Position numbers and translations under genes: made by a program
The notes under the pieces: model-generated
Databases searched by the model: none
Told to the model about the DNA's origin: nothing
What the model saw: only the letters and a program-made list of their open reading frames with translations
Shown: one piece after another, positions 48,858 through 57,794 of the stretch
How positions within the stretch are numbered: position 1 is the first letter of the stretch
Layout: every line of letters starts with the position of its first letter
Source: Sphingobacterium alimentarium
GTDB taxonomy: Bacteria > Bacteroidota > Bacteroidia > Sphingobacteriales > Sphingobacteriaceae
Direction of reading: 5' to 3'
Assembly: GCF_004342685.1 (NCBI RefSeq)
Contig: NZ_SMBZ01000008.1
Coordinates: forward strand, 1-64,000
DNA length: 64,000 bases

Positions 48858-50564
48858 TTATGCTGTGGTGATGTATTTGTTGTCACCTTCTACAATTATT
48901 TGAATTAAGTCTTTCTGGCGTAAGCTTTTCGTTGCTGTGTCCCATTTCTTTCCTGAGAGACCAGACTTATCTTTGGCTTCCGCCAATGTTTGTCTTTCTT
49001 CGGATAGAATAGCTAATACAATTTTCTCATCATCTGTAAGCTCTACCACTGGCTCGTTTTTCTCAGGGCGCATTTGCGGGAAGAACAACACTTCTTGAAT
49101 CGAAGCATTATTGGTCAAGAACATGATCAGTCTGTCCATACCAATACCCAAGCCCGAAGTAGGAGGCATACCATATTCCAACGCTCTTAAGAAGTCTTGG
49201 TCAATAAACATGGCCTCGTCATCACCTTTTTCAGACAGTTTGAGTTGATCTTCAAAACGCTCGCGTTGATCGATAGGATCATTTAATTCTGAATAGGCAT
49301 TGGCGATTTCTTTACCACATACCATCAATTCAAAACGCTCCGTCAATTCCGGATTATCGCGGTGTTTTTTGGTCAATGGAGACATTTCAATCGGATAGTC
49401 AGTAATAAATGTAGGCTGTATAAAATTGCCTTCACATTTCTCACCGAAAATCTCATCGATTAACTTCCCTTTACCCATAGTTTCGTTCACCTCGATACCC
49501 ATGCCTTTTGCAGCAGCGCGAATTTCGTCTTCTGTTTTGCCTGAAATATCAAATCCCGTGAATTGTTTGATGGCAGCAGCCATCGTAACACGTGGGTAAG
49601 GTGCTCTGAAGTCGATTTTGTGCTCCCCAAAAGTAGCTTCTGTAGTGCCATTTACGGCAGTAGCACAATGTTCTAATAAGCGTTCTGTAAAGTCCATCAT
49701 CCAGTTGTAGTCTTTGTAGGCTACGTAAATTTCCATCGCTGTAAATTCTGGATTGTGCGTACGGTCCATACCTTCATTACGGAAGTTTTTCGAAAACTCA
49801 TATACACCGTCAAAACCACCTACGATCAGACGTTTTAGATACAACTCATTCGCAATACGCAAATACAAAGGAATATCCAAAGCATTGTGGTGTGTAATAA
49901 ACGGGCGTGCTGCAGCGCCACCTGGTATGGCTTGCAATACAGGCGTTTCTACTTCCATGTAACCTGCATCATTAAAGAATTGACGCATCGCGTTAAACAA
50001 CTTGTTACGCTTTACAAAGATCTCACGATTTTGCGCATTTACAATCAAATCCACGTAACGCATTCTATAGCGTTGCTCTGGATCCGTAAACGCATCAAAC
50101 GTTTTTCCATCTGCTTCTTTTACGATAGGAAGTGGGCGTAAAGACTTCGTCAGAATGGTTAATTTTTCTGTATGAATAGAGATTTCGCCGGTTTGTGTCG
50201 TAAACACATACCCTTCTACACCTACAATATCACCGATATCCAACAATTTTTTGAAGACAGTATTATAGAAAGTTTTGTCTTCCGTAGGACATAGATCGTC
50301 GCGCTTTACATATACTTGTATACGACCAGTAGAATCTTGAAGCTCAATAAATGAAGCATTACCCATGATTCTACGGCTCATTATACGGCCAGCAAAACGA
50401 ATGTTTTTATAGTTGATTTTATCTCTTTCGTAATTAGCTAGTATATCTGCCGCAGTGACATTCACCTTGTATTCATCAGCTGGATAAGGGTTTATGCCTA
50501 GATTGATGATGCTTTGTAGGTTTTGTCTACGTTGTAGTTCCTGTTCGGATAGTGAAATACTCAT
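48858..50564 (-). CDS. lysS: lysyl-tRNA synthetase (class II) with C-terminal extension
   Basis: A 568-residue class IIb synthetase: OB-fold anticodon domain (about 35-145, AGRIMSRRIMGNASFIELQDS), motif 2 with NEGMDRTHNPEFT, motif 3 with GLGIGMDRLIMFL near 480. After about residue 505 there is an extra 60-residue charged segment (ELTDDEKIVLAILSEERQT... to VEGDNKYITTA) that looks like a winged-helix fold. That extension is absent from the classic 500-residue enzyme. Confidence 0.94.
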   Translation of the reverse strand: MSISLSEQELQRRQNLQSIINLGINPYPADEYKVNVTAADILANYERDKINYKNIRFAGRIMSRRIMGNASFIELQDSTGRIQVYVKRDDLCPTEDKTFYNTVFKKLLDIGDIVGVEGYVFTTQTGEISIHTEKLTILTKSLRPLPIVKEADGKTFDAFTDPEQRYRMRYVDLIVNAQNREIFVKRNKLFNAMRQFFNDAGYMEVETPVLQAIPGGAAARPFITHHNALDIPLYLRIANELYLKRLIVGGFDGVYEFSKNFRNEGMDRTHNPEFTAMEIYVAYKDYNWMMDFTERLLEHCATAVNGTTEATFGEHKIDFRAPYPRVTMAAAIKQFTGFDISGKTEDEIRAAAKGMGIEVNETMGKGKLIDEIFGEKCEGNFIQPTFITDYPIEMSPLTKKHRDNPELTERFELMVCGKEIANAYSELNDPIDQRERFEDQLKLSEKGDDEAMFIDQDFLRALEYGMPPTSGLGIGMDRLIMFLTNNASIQEVLFFPQMRPEKNEPVVELTDDEKIVLAILSEERQTLAEAKDKSGLSGKKWDTATKSLRQKDLIQIIVEGDNKYITTA

Positions 50565-50591
50565 GTTTTAATCTAAATTTGAAATAATGAG

Positions 50592-50599
50592 CAAAAGTA
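50592..50599 (-). promoter_or_regulatory. -7 box of the lysS promoter
   Basis: Minus-strand TACTTTTG, predicted start near 50585, about 21 nt before the ATG. Confidence 0.5.
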
Positions 50600-50652
50600 A
50601 CAAAAAGACTAGATAAAAGTGTTTTTTATACGTATATTATGCTAAAATAATG

Positions 50653-50660
50653 TAACTTTG
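50653..50660 (+). promoter_or_regulatory. upstream -7 box before rpmE2
   Basis: TAACTTTG, giving a leader of about 123 nt that contains CTCC..GGAG (50667-50681) pairing. No clear -33. Possibly a second promoter for the L31 gene. Confidence 0.4.
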
Positions 50661-50718
50661 TGCGTCTCCACTTAGCAGGAGGCAGGTGAAAAAATAAGGT
50701 TGTGTTGATAAATATTAT

Positions 50719-50750
50719 TTTGGATTTAATTTTAAAATAGATTATCTTTG
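50719..50750 (+). promoter_or_regulatory. main promoter of rpmE2
   Basis: TTTG (50719-50722), exactly 20 bp, TATCTTTG (50743-50750). Predicted start near 50757. Confidence 0.8.
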
Positions 50751-50789
50751 CACCTCAAATGTTAGCATATATAGTAATCATAAGATAAA

Positions 50790-51038
50790 ATGAAAAAAGA
50801 TTTACATCCATCAAACTACAGATTAGTTGTATTCAAAGATATGTCAAATGACTATGCTTTCTTAACTAAATCATGCGTAGATACTAAAGAGTCAATTACT
50901 TGGGAAGATGGTAACGAATATCCATTAGTGAAATTAGAGATCTCTCACACTTCACACCCATTCTATACTGGTAAAATGAAATTGGTTGATACAGCAGGTC
51001 GTATCGATAAATTCCGTACCCGTTACAACAAGAAATAA
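50790..51038 (+). CDS. rpmE2: type B 50S ribosomal protein L31
   Basis: An 82-residue L31 ([20 protein letters not shown]...[20 protein letters not shown]). It lacks the zinc-binding CxxC pair, so it is the zinc-independent C-minus form. Such copies often replace zinc L31 under zinc shortage; whether this genome has both cannot be seen. Stands alone between a strong promoter and a strong terminator. Confidence 0.93.
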   Translation: MKKDLHPSNYRLVVFKDMSNDYAFLTKSCVDTKESITWEDGNEYPLVKLEISHTSHPFYTGKMKLVDTAGRIDKFRTRYNKK

Positions 51039-51062
51039 TTATAATTTAAGTAATTATATAAT

Positions 51063-51096
51063 CAAAAATCCCGATATGAAATTATCGGGATTTTTG
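51063..51096 (+). terminator. rpmE2 terminator
   Basis: CAAAAATCCCGATA (51063-51076) with TATCGGGATTTTTG (51083-51096), 6-nt loop. The next gene begins 13 bp later. Confidence 0.88.
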
Positions 51097-51108
51097 TATT
51101 TTTAAGGA

Positions 51109-52311
51109 ATGGGTTTATCACTTGTTTTATGGGATTGTACAGAGGATAGGAAGAGTCTGTTGCCGCTGGTGGCGACCCGTCCTGTTGGCAATCTTCGTGT
51201 AGGCGCATTCACGCTAGATCAAAAATGGTCTTCAGTCTTTCAGTCCGATGTATCTTATCTGACTGTAGATCACCTCTCTACAAAATTTCCTTTAGCTCCT
51301 CTGCAGTATGAAGTGCTGGTTATTCAAGCGGCTATTCTACCAGATGCAGAATTAGTTGCGGCGCTAGCGCGACTTCAATCCCTCGAGCGCCTGATAGATA
51401 CTGAAGGAAATTGGATCGCTTTTAAGACCTATTCTACAAGTAAAGAAGATATAATCCGGGATTGCACAAGCAGCTCATTTGAATTGGTAAAATATTCAGG
51501 CGTGCTGAAGGCGTTGCATCATTTGGAAGATATATTCATCCACAATGCGGCGCAAATTGACTTTGATGCTGCTTATATAACATTTGAACCCATTAGTCCC
51601 ACAAATTCTCATGTTTCCGTTATAGGAAATAGGCATCATATCGCTGCCTCGGCACAGCTAGCTAGTTGTACGTTGCATACCGATAAGGGATCGATTATCA
51701 TCGAAGAAAATGCCATCGTGGAAGCGGGCTGTGTAATTCATGGGCCTGCCGTCATCGGCAAAAATTCGAGAGTGAAGGCTGGGACAGTGATTTATCACAA
51801 CGTCACGGTGGGTGACAATTCAACGGTGTGTGGCGAATTAAATAATACAGTAATCTGGGGCAATTCGGCTAAGGGGCATTATGGTTACCTGGGCTGTGCG
51901 GTACTTGGAGAAGGCTGCAATCTGGGCGCCGGCACAAGCAATTCGAATCTCAAAAATGACTGGAGTCCCGTGAAACTATATTCCTACAAACACAATAATT
52001 ACCGAGATACGGGGTTATTAAAATGTGGGGTCTTCATCGGCGATCATAGTATGTTGGCAATAGCTTCCAAAATCACTACTGGAAGTGTAATAGGAGTGGG
52101 CACTCAAATAGCAATGTCAAATTTTATTCCGAATTTTGTGCAGGATTTTTCTTGGCTGACGGATGCGAAAGCCGAAAAATACATCTTTACTAAATTCGTA
52201 GATATGATGGAACGGAAGGCACAAGCCAAAGGGGAAATCTTTACTGCTGAAGACAAAGAAATATTGTACTATATTTATACAGAGAATAGGGATAATAAGA
52301 AATTGAATTAA
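51109..52311 (+). CDS. GlmU-like sugar nucleotidyltransferase/left-handed beta-helix protein
   Basis: A 400-residue protein of the Bacteroidota GlmU-like family. The N-terminal half is nucleotidyltransferase-related (RPVGNLRVGAFTL), without a clear LxGGxGxR loop. From about residue 170 it is a left-handed hexapeptide-repeat beta helix (IIIEENAIVEAGCVIHGPAVIGKNSRVKAGTVI pattern). Presumed to make or modify a sugar nucleotide for cell-envelope polymers. Leads a same-strand series with tpiA, prmA and mpl at 23, 1 and 3 bp. Confidence 0.75.
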   Translation: MGLSLVLWDCTEDRKSLLPLVATRPVGNLRVGAFTLDQKWSSVFQSDVSYLTVDHLSTKFPLAPLQYEVLVIQAAILPDAELVAALARLQSLERLIDTEGNWIAFKTYSTSKEDIIRDCTSSSFELVKYSGVLKALHHLEDIFIHNAAQIDFDAAYITFEPISPTNSHVSVIGNRHHIAASAQLASCTLHTDKGSIIIEENAIVEAGCVIHGPAVIGKNSRVKAGTVIYHNVTVGDNSTVCGELNNTVIWGNSAKGHYGYLGCAVLGEGCNLGAGTSNSNLKNDWSPVKLYSYKHNNYRDTGLLKCGVFIGDHSMLAIASKITTGSVIGVGTQIAMSNFIPNFVQDFSWLTDAKAEKYIFTKFVDMMERKAQAKGEIFTAEDKEILYYIYTENRDNKKLN

Positions 52312-52334
52312 TCAACCTTAATATATTAAAAACT

Positions 52335-53102
52335 ATGCGTAAGAAAATCGTTGCTGGTAACTGGAAAATGAATTTGAATTTTGAAGAAGGCGTAAGTCTT
52401 TTTTCAGAGATTGTTAATATGGTGAAAGATGAGGTCGTGGGCAACCAAGAAGTTATCGTTTGTTCGCCTTTCATTCATTTATCTACCGTAGCAAAATTAG
52501 CAGAAAACGTAAAAAATGTAAATATTGGTTCGCAGAACATTCATCAAGCTGAATCTGGCGCTTATACCGGTGAAGTATCTGCCGCACAGGTGAAGTCGGT
52601 AGGAGTAGAGTATGTGATCTTAGGTCACTCTGAGCGTAGAGCTTATTTTGGTGAATCCGATTCTTTATTGGCTGAAAAAGTAAATAGCGCTTTGAAACAT
52701 GATCTAAAGCCTATTTTCTGTATTGGTGAGACACAAGGAGAGCGTGAATCCGGAAAATACTTTGATATTATCAAAACTCAATTGACTGCTGGAGTGTTCC
52801 ATCTTTCTAAGGAAGAATTTGCGAAGGTTGTATTGGCATATGAGCCGGTATGGGCTATCGGAACGGGCTTAACAGCTAGTCCTGAGCAAGCACAAGAGGT
52901 TCATGCATTTATCCGTGAGACTGTGGCGAATCACTACGATGCAGAGACAGCAGAAGCTACAACAATTCTTTATGGCGGAAGCTGTAATCCTTCTAATGCG
53001 CCGACATTGTTTGCACAGCAAGATATTGATGGTGGATTGATCGGTGGTGCTTCTTTGAAATCAAGAGATTTCTTAGAAATTGTAAAAGTATTTAACGCTT
53101 AA
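52335..53102 (+). CDS. tpiA: triosephosphate isomerase
   Basis: A 255-residue glycolytic enzyme interconverting DHAP and GAP. KIVAGNWKMN holds the catalytic Lys, LGHSERR the His, AYEPVWAIGTG the catalytic Glu and phosphate loop; GLIGGASLKSRDF ends the phosphate-binding site. Cytosolic. One base separates it from prmA. Confidence 0.96.
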   Translation: MRKKIVAGNWKMNLNFEEGVSLFSEIVNMVKDEVVGNQEVIVCSPFIHLSTVAKLAENVKNVNIGSQNIHQAESGAYTGEVSAAQVKSVGVEYVILGHSERRAYFGESDSLLAEKVNSALKHDLKPIFCIGETQGERESGKYFDIIKTQLTAGVFHLSKEEFAKVVLAYEPVWAIGTGLTASPEQAQEVHAFIRETVANHYDAETAEATTILYGGSCNPSNAPTLFAQQDIDGGLIGGASLKSRDFLEIVKVFNA

Positions 53103-53103
53103 T

Positions 53104-53943
53104 ATGAAATATACTGCGGTTAACTTTGTGAGTTTGGATATCCAGGATTGGCAGAAGGATTTGTTAATAGCTGAGCTAGGTGATATTGGGTTCGATACAT
53201 TTGAGGACAAGGATAAGGGTTTTTCGGCCTATGTGCCGAGTGCTAATCTTGACTTGCAAGCATTAGTGACAGTACTATTATCCAATGCTGTCGACTATAC
53301 CATAGATTACGAAGTCCAAGATATAGAAAATCAAAATTGGAACAAACTGTGGGAAAGCAATTTCAATCCTATAGTCGTGGATGATCTGTGCTATGTACGT
53401 GCTACATTTCATGAGAGTAAGCCAGATTTTCCATATGAAATAGTGATCGATCCGAAAATGTCTTTTGGTACAGGTCATCACCAAACCACTTCCATGATGC
53501 TATCTTACATCCTAGAAAATGATTTCTTGGACAAGGAAGTATTGGATATGGGCTGTGGTACAGGTATATTGGCGATTCTTGCTTCCAAAAGAGGAGCAAA
53601 CACTGTCCTGGCTGTAGACTATGACGATATATGTGTCGATAGTGTGATCGAGAACTCCCAGCTAAATGCGCTCAACAATATTGAAGCCTTATTGGGATCG
53701 AAAGAAGTCATAGCTGGCAAATCTTTTGATATCATCTTGGCAAATATTAACCGTAATATCCTATTGGATCAAATGTCAACCTATGCCGATGATTTGCGTG
53801 TGGGTGGTGAATTGTATCTAAGTGGTTTTTATGAAGAGGAAGATTTACCTATCCTCAGACAATGTTGTGATGATTTGTCCCTTGATTACGTAAGTCACAA
53901 GGTAATGGACAAATGGTGTGCAGCAAGATTTATTAAAAAGTAA
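53104..53943 (+). CDS. prmA: ribosomal protein L11 methyltransferase
   Basis: A 279-residue SAM methyltransferase that trimethylates L11. N-terminal L11-recognition domain (1-85), then motif I VLDMGCGTGILAILASKRG and NINRNILLD, with the PrmA signature FGTGHHQTTSMM. Three bases separate it from mpl. Confidence 0.92.
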   Translation: MKYTAVNFVSLDIQDWQKDLLIAELGDIGFDTFEDKDKGFSAYVPSANLDLQALVTVLLSNAVDYTIDYEVQDIENQNWNKLWESNFNPIVVDDLCYVRATFHESKPDFPYEIVIDPKMSFGTGHHQTTSMMLSYILENDFLDKEVLDMGCGTGILAILASKRGANTVLAVDYDDICVDSVIENSQLNALNNIEALLGSKEVIAGKSFDIILANINRNILLDQMSTYADDLRVGGELYLSGFYEEEDLPILRQCCDDLSLDYVSHKVMDKWCAARFIKK

Positions 53944-53946
53944 AAT

Positions 53947-55329
53947 ATGCGCATTCACTTTATTGCCATAGGAGGTAGTGTCATGAGTAATTTAGCCATC
54001 AGTTTGGCTAGATTAGGTCACCAGATTTCAGGATCTGATGATCAGATCGTTGAACCTTCTAAATCAAAATTAATTGGGGCAGGACTGTATCCATCGACGA
54101 TAGGCTGGGATGTAGATCGGATTACGGAAGAGCTGGATGCCATTATTCTGGGCAAACATGCTGAGGCCGACAATCCCGAGCTGCGCAAAGCACAGGAAAT
54201 GGGTATTAAAATATACTCATTTCCTGAATTTATCTATGAGCAGTCCAAAAATAAGACCCGTGTAGTCATAGCTGGAACTTTTGGAAAGACGACGATTATC
54301 AGCATGATTATGCATGTGCTTAAGAAATTAGGTCATGATTTTGATTATGTGATCGGCGCCAAACTCGAAGGTTTTGATTCCCTCATAAAATTAACGTCCC
54401 AAGCGCCTATTATTCTGGTAGAAGGAGATGAATACTATGCCTCGTCTATCGATGATCATTCGAAATTCCATTATTACCAGCCCAATATTGCTATGATTAG
54501 TAATATACATTGGGATCCTTATAATATGGAAATCACCGAGGAGGCTTATTACCGTCAGTTTGAGGAATTTATTGATACTATCGTGCCTAAAGGCACTTTA
54601 GTGTATAATAAAGAGGACGCGAATGTCGTGAAAATAGTGGGTGAAACCAAAGATTGCAAGATCAACAGGCATGGGTACAAAATGCCAAATTATACCATCA
54701 ATAAAGGGGTGACCTATATTGAGGTCGGTGATATACAGATTCCACTTCAAGTCATAGGCAAGCAGAATCTATCCAATATTGCCGGAGCATATACCGTATG
54801 TGAGTGGTTGGGCATCAAGCGACAGGAGTTCTATGAAAGTATAAGCGATTTCAGAAGCTCGATTCGGTATCTTGAATTTGTAAAAAGCGAGCATGGATCT
54901 GTAGTGTATCAAGACTTTGCGCATACTCCGACAAAACTGAAATCGAGTATCCATGCGGTCAAAGAGCAATTTTCAAATACGAAACTTCTGACCGTAATTG
55001 AACTGAATCCTTATGATGTAATGAATTTCGATAAGATAGAATTATATCGTGACAGTATGGTTGAGTCGGATGAAGCGGTTGTTTTTGTAAATAAAAATAG
55101 CATTAAAGAAAAAAATATAATTTTAAGTAATGTTGTCGATAAAATTATAAGTAATTTCAACCATCCCAAGCTCTCCGTGTTCACAGATATACACGAAGTC
55201 TATGAATTTCTTGAGTTCTTTAATAGTCAAGGGATTAATTTGTTGGTGATGGGATCAAATAGTAATTCGGTTGTGAATATTATGACGTTTGCCGATAAAT
55301 TTCTTATTCAAAAAAGTCAAAAATTTTGA
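53947..55329 (+). CDS. mpl: murein tripeptide ligase Mpl (Mur ligase family)
   Basis: A 460-residue Mur-type ligase of the Mpl branch, rejoining recycled tripeptide to UDP-MurNAc. The start HFIAIGGSVMSNLAI is the MurC/Mpl GIGG loop; ATP P loop is GTFGKTTIISMI; the second domain has LVEGDEYYASSIDDHSKF and HWDPYNMEIT. Start at 53947 follows prmA by 3 bp. The final third, SVFTDIHEVYEFLEFF, is normal for the family. Could also be annotated as peptidoglycan synthetase. Confidence 0.88.
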   Translation: MRIHFIAIGGSVMSNLAISLARLGHQISGSDDQIVEPSKSKLIGAGLYPSTIGWDVDRITEELDAIILGKHAEADNPELRKAQEMGIKIYSFPEFIYEQSKNKTRVVIAGTFGKTTIISMIMHVLKKLGHDFDYVIGAKLEGFDSLIKLTSQAPIILVEGDEYYASSIDDHSKFHYYQPNIAMISNIHWDPYNMEITEEAYYRQFEEFIDTIVPKGTLVYNKEDANVVKIVGETKDCKINRHGYKMPNYTINKGVTYIEVGDIQIPLQVIGKQNLSNIAGAYTVCEWLGIKRQEFYESISDFRSSIRYLEFVKSEHGSVVYQDFAHTPTKLKSSIHAVKEQFSNTKLLTVIELNPYDVMNFDKIELYRDSMVESDEAVVFVNKNSIKEKNIILSNVVDKIISNFNHPKLSVFTDIHEVYEFLEFFNSQGINLLVMGSNSNSVVNIMTFADKFLIQKSQKF

Positions 55330-55355
55330 CCGTTCATTTTTAATTTAATAATTTA

Positions 55356-55379
55356 TTATTTAACTTGCACGTTAAATAA
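55356..55379. promoter_or_regulatory. palindromic operator before the XRE gene
   Basis: TTATTTAAC (55356-55364) and GTTAAATAA (55371-55379), 9-bp arms around 6 bp, ending 17 bp before the ATG of the XRE regulator. Position and symmetry fit autoregulation by the downstream HTH protein. Confidence 0.55.
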
Positions 55380-55395
55380 AAGAAACATTTACCAA

Positions 55396-55725
55396 ATGAA
55401 TACTTTAGGGAAAAAAATTAGATTATTAAGACACCAAAAGGGTTGGAGTCAGGAGGATGTCGCAAAGCGATTAGACATTTCAATCCCCGCATTTTCAAAA
55501 ATTGAGACAGGAATCACGGATGTAAATCTTTCTCGTCTTAATCAAATTGCGAAATTATTCAATTTATCATTAGTTCAATTATTATCTACTTCGGATGCCA
55601 ACGAAGAAAAAGAGAAATTTGAAGAAATTAATGAATTGAACCACAGACTTCAAGCACGCGAAGCAGAAGTGATCGACTTACAAAAAAAGGTAATTGACCT
55701 ATATGAGCAGTTGCATAAAAAATAA
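55396..55725 (+). CDS. XRE-family helix-turn-helix regulator
   Basis: A 109-residue DNA-binding protein: HTH_3 domain (residues 5-60, IRLLRHQKGWSQEDVAKRLD, SIPAFSKIETG) and a C-terminal coiled coil (70-108) that would dimerise it. No sensor domain. Palindrome just upstream suggests autoregulation; target genes unknown. Confidence 0.88.
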   Translation: MNTLGKKIRLLRHQKGWSQEDVAKRLDISIPAFSKIETGITDVNLSRLNQIAKLFNLSLVQLLSTSDANEEKEKFEEINELNHRLQAREAEVIDLQKKVIDLYEQLHKK

Positions 55726-55776
55726 GCCAAAAGAATAAGGGCAACTTTCCGAAAAGTTGCCCTTATTCTTTTGGCT
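55725..55776. terminator. very long bidirectional terminator
   Basis: A 24-bp perfect stem (55725-55748 with 55753-55776) and a 4-nt loop, overlapping the last base of the XRE stop codon. Long for an intrinsic terminator, with A/T runs toward both ends, so it can also end the minus-strand D-rich gene (stop at 55800). Confidence 0.85.
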
Positions 55777-55799
55777 ACACTGATATTAGTTACTCCTTC

Positions 55800-55961
55800 T
55801 TAGAATTCGTCGTCATCGTCATCTAAGTCATCATACCCGCCAATGGGATCGATCTCGATATCAAAGTTATCATCATCGAAATCATCATCATCGTCATCAG
55901 GCCCGTTGAAACTGATAAATTTCTCATCAATATCCAACTTTTCGATAGTTTCATTCATCAT
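55800..55961 (-). CDS. small highly acidic (Asp-rich) protein, 53 aa
   Basis: A 53-codon frame, MMNETIEKLDIDEKFISFNG then Asp runs, with DIEIDPIGGYDDL between them, ending DDDDDEF. Either ATG (55961 or 55958) may start. Asp/Glu make up over 40 percent, no signal peptide. It follows scpB by 133 bp on the same strand and ends at the long terminator. Asp codons alternate GAT and GAC, so it is not a simple microsatellite. Function unknown; such D-rich peptides recur in Bacteroidota. Confidence 0.65.
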   Translation of the reverse strand: MMNETIEKLDIDEKFISFNGPDDDDDDFDDDNFDIEIDPIGGYDDLDDDDDEF

Positions 55962-56094
55962 AGCAATACTTACTTTCAATTGATTATTATATCGTAAAAT
56001 TATAGAACAAAAGCTAAACTAAAAATTTTTTTTAAAAAATATCTATTTGATTGTCAGGGTTTTAATTTTAAAAAATATACTGAAATCTAAATAA

Positions 56095-56655
56095 TTATTC
56101 TATGATTTCGCCAATGCTATTCTCTTCATTGATGATGTCCTTTAATTGCGGCAGATCTTTCACCGAATTAATACCAAAGTGATTCATAAAGGAGTCACTC
56201 GTGGCATACAATAGGGGTTTACCAATAGATTCTGCTTTACCTACTATTTTTATCAGATCTTTCTCCAACAGGCGTTGTATCGAATAGTCACAGTTTACAC
56301 CACGTATTTGTTCCACTTCCAATTTGGTGATGGGCTGACGATAAGCGATGATGGCTAATGTTTCCAATCCCGCCTGACTTAATTTTTTACGATCACGATG
56401 TGCTTGCAGTTGGTTCAGGACGTCATGATAACTTTCCTTGGTCAGGAACTGGTACTTATTATTGAAAGTATGCAGCGCAAATACATAGTCCTCACTTGCA
56501 TACTTTGCTTTCAGCTGATCCAAGAAGGTAAGTACTTCATCTTTATTGATGGTAATCATCAATCCATCCTGCAATATTTGCTTGATCTCCATAGCGGTCA
56601 ACCCTTCTTCAGAGGCAAATATCAACGCTTCGATATTAAGTAGTATATCTTTCAC
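56095..56655 (-). CDS. scpB: segregation and condensation protein B
   Basis: A 186-residue condensin accessory protein with two winged helices. Family pieces: IEALIFASEEGLTAMEIKQIL at the N-terminus, LSQAGLETLAIIAYRQPITKLEVEQIRGVNCD in the middle, GKPLLYATSDSFMNHFGI near the end. Works with ScpA and Smc on chromosome structure. It starts immediately after the mqnC stop with no spacer. Confidence 0.93.
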   Translation of the reverse strand: MKDILLNIEALIFASEEGLTAMEIKQILQDGLMITINKDEVLTFLDQLKAKYASEDYVFALHTFNNKYQFLTKESYHDVLNQLQAHRDRKKLSQAGLETLAIIAYRQPITKLEVEQIRGVNCDYSIQRLLEKDLIKIVGKAESIGKPLLYATSDSFMNHFGINSVKDLPQLKDIINEENSIGEIIE

Positions 56656-57780
56656 TTAGTAATCAATTACTTGTTCGACCATAGATTGTGGCATTTCTCG
56701 CCATTGATAAGTCTGTGTGCGCAATTGTGGCTCAAAACCAGCTTCTGCAATTGCTTCCTGAATGGATTTGGAGGTGAATCGGTGTGGTGCGCCTGCGGCA
56801 GATACCACATTTTCTTCAATCATGATAGATCCAAAGTCGTTTGCTCCACTGTGCAAACATATTTGGGCTACTGATTTACCTACTGTCAGCCACGAAGCCT
56901 GAATATTTTTAATATTTGGAAGCATGATACGGCTTAAAGCTATCATGCGAATGTATTCGTCGCTCGTCACATTATTGGATATACCGCGAAGACGTTTCAG
57001 CAAAGTGCCATCATCTTGGAATGGCCAAGGTATAAATGCAATAAAGCCATAATGTTCTTCTGGTTTTTCAGATTGTACTTCTCTAATCCATACCAAATGT
57101 TCAAAACGCTCTTCGATGGTCTCGATATGTCCAAACATCATAGTAGCCGAAGTAGGAAGATTAATCTGATGCGCAGCACGCATGACATCCAGCCATTCTT
57201 GACCACCGCATTTCCCTTTGGAAATCAGACGGCGTACACGGTCGTTCAATATTTCTGCTCCTGCACCCGGTAAAGAATCCAATCCAGCTTCCTTTAATTT
57301 TGTCAAGACTTCAAGATGGCTCATGCCTTCCAGCTTCGCCACGTGTGCGATTTCGGGCGGCCCTAGGGAATGCAACTTAAGGGTAGGGTAGAGTTCTTTG
57401 AGCTGACGAAATAGGTTGGCGTAAAAATCTAATCCTAAATCCGGATGATGACCGCCCTGCAAGAGCAATTGGTCACCGCCGTACTTAAATGTTTCTTCGA
57501 TTTTTTGTTTGTACGTCTCTATATCGGTTATATAACTCTCTTCGTGTCCCGGTCTTCGGAAAAAATTACAAAACTTACAGTTGGCAATACATACGTTGGT
57601 GGTATTGACATTACGGTCAATCTGCCAAGTGACTTTGCCATGTGGAACTTGTATCTTTCTTAATTCATTAGCTACATAGGCTAAATCCACTGTAGAAGCA
57701 TGATGGTACAAAAATATACCCTCTTCTTTGGTCAGAAACTCAAAGTTTAATGCTCGTTCTAATAAGTTTTCTACATTCAT
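56656..57780 (-). CDS. mqnC: cyclic dehypoxanthine futalosine synthase
   Basis: A 374-residue radical SAM enzyme of the futalosine menaquinone route, converting dehypoxanthine futalosine to its cyclic form. Iron-sulfur ligand motif CIANCKFCNF (CxxxCxxC, about residue 63), VTWQIDRNVNTTNVC before it, and the MqnC-type SATMMFGHIET and GFIAFIPWPFQDDGT. MqnE is the alternative; the second half fits MqnC better. A TATCTTTG box at 57787-57794 would put transcription start at about the ATG at 57780, i.e. a leaderless mRNA; the TTG at 57789 is inside that box. Confidence 0.9.
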   Translation of the reverse strand: MNVENLLERALNFEFLTKEEGIFLYHHASTVDLAYVANELRKIQVPHGKVTWQIDRNVNTTNVCIANCKFCNFFRRPGHEESYITDIETYKQKIEETFKYGGDQLLLQGGHHPDLGLDFYANLFRQLKELYPTLKLHSLGPPEIAHVAKLEGMSHLEVLTKLKEAGLDSLPGAGAEILNDRVRRLISKGKCGGQEWLDVMRAAHQINLPTSATMMFGHIETIEERFEHLVWIREVQSEKPEEHYGFIAFIPWPFQDDGTLLKRLRGISNNVTSDEYIRMIALSRIMLPNIKNIQASWLTVGKSVAQICLHSGANDFGSIMIEENVVSAAGAPHRFTSKSIQEAIAEAGFEPQLRTQTYQWREMPQSMVEQVIDY

Positions 57781-57786
57781 TGCTAA

Positions 57787-57794
57787 CAAAGATA
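57787..57794 (-). promoter_or_regulatory. -7 box of mqnC, adjacent to the start codon
   Basis: Minus-strand TATCTTTG ending 7 nt before the ATG at 57780, predicting a leaderless transcript. Confidence 0.55.
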
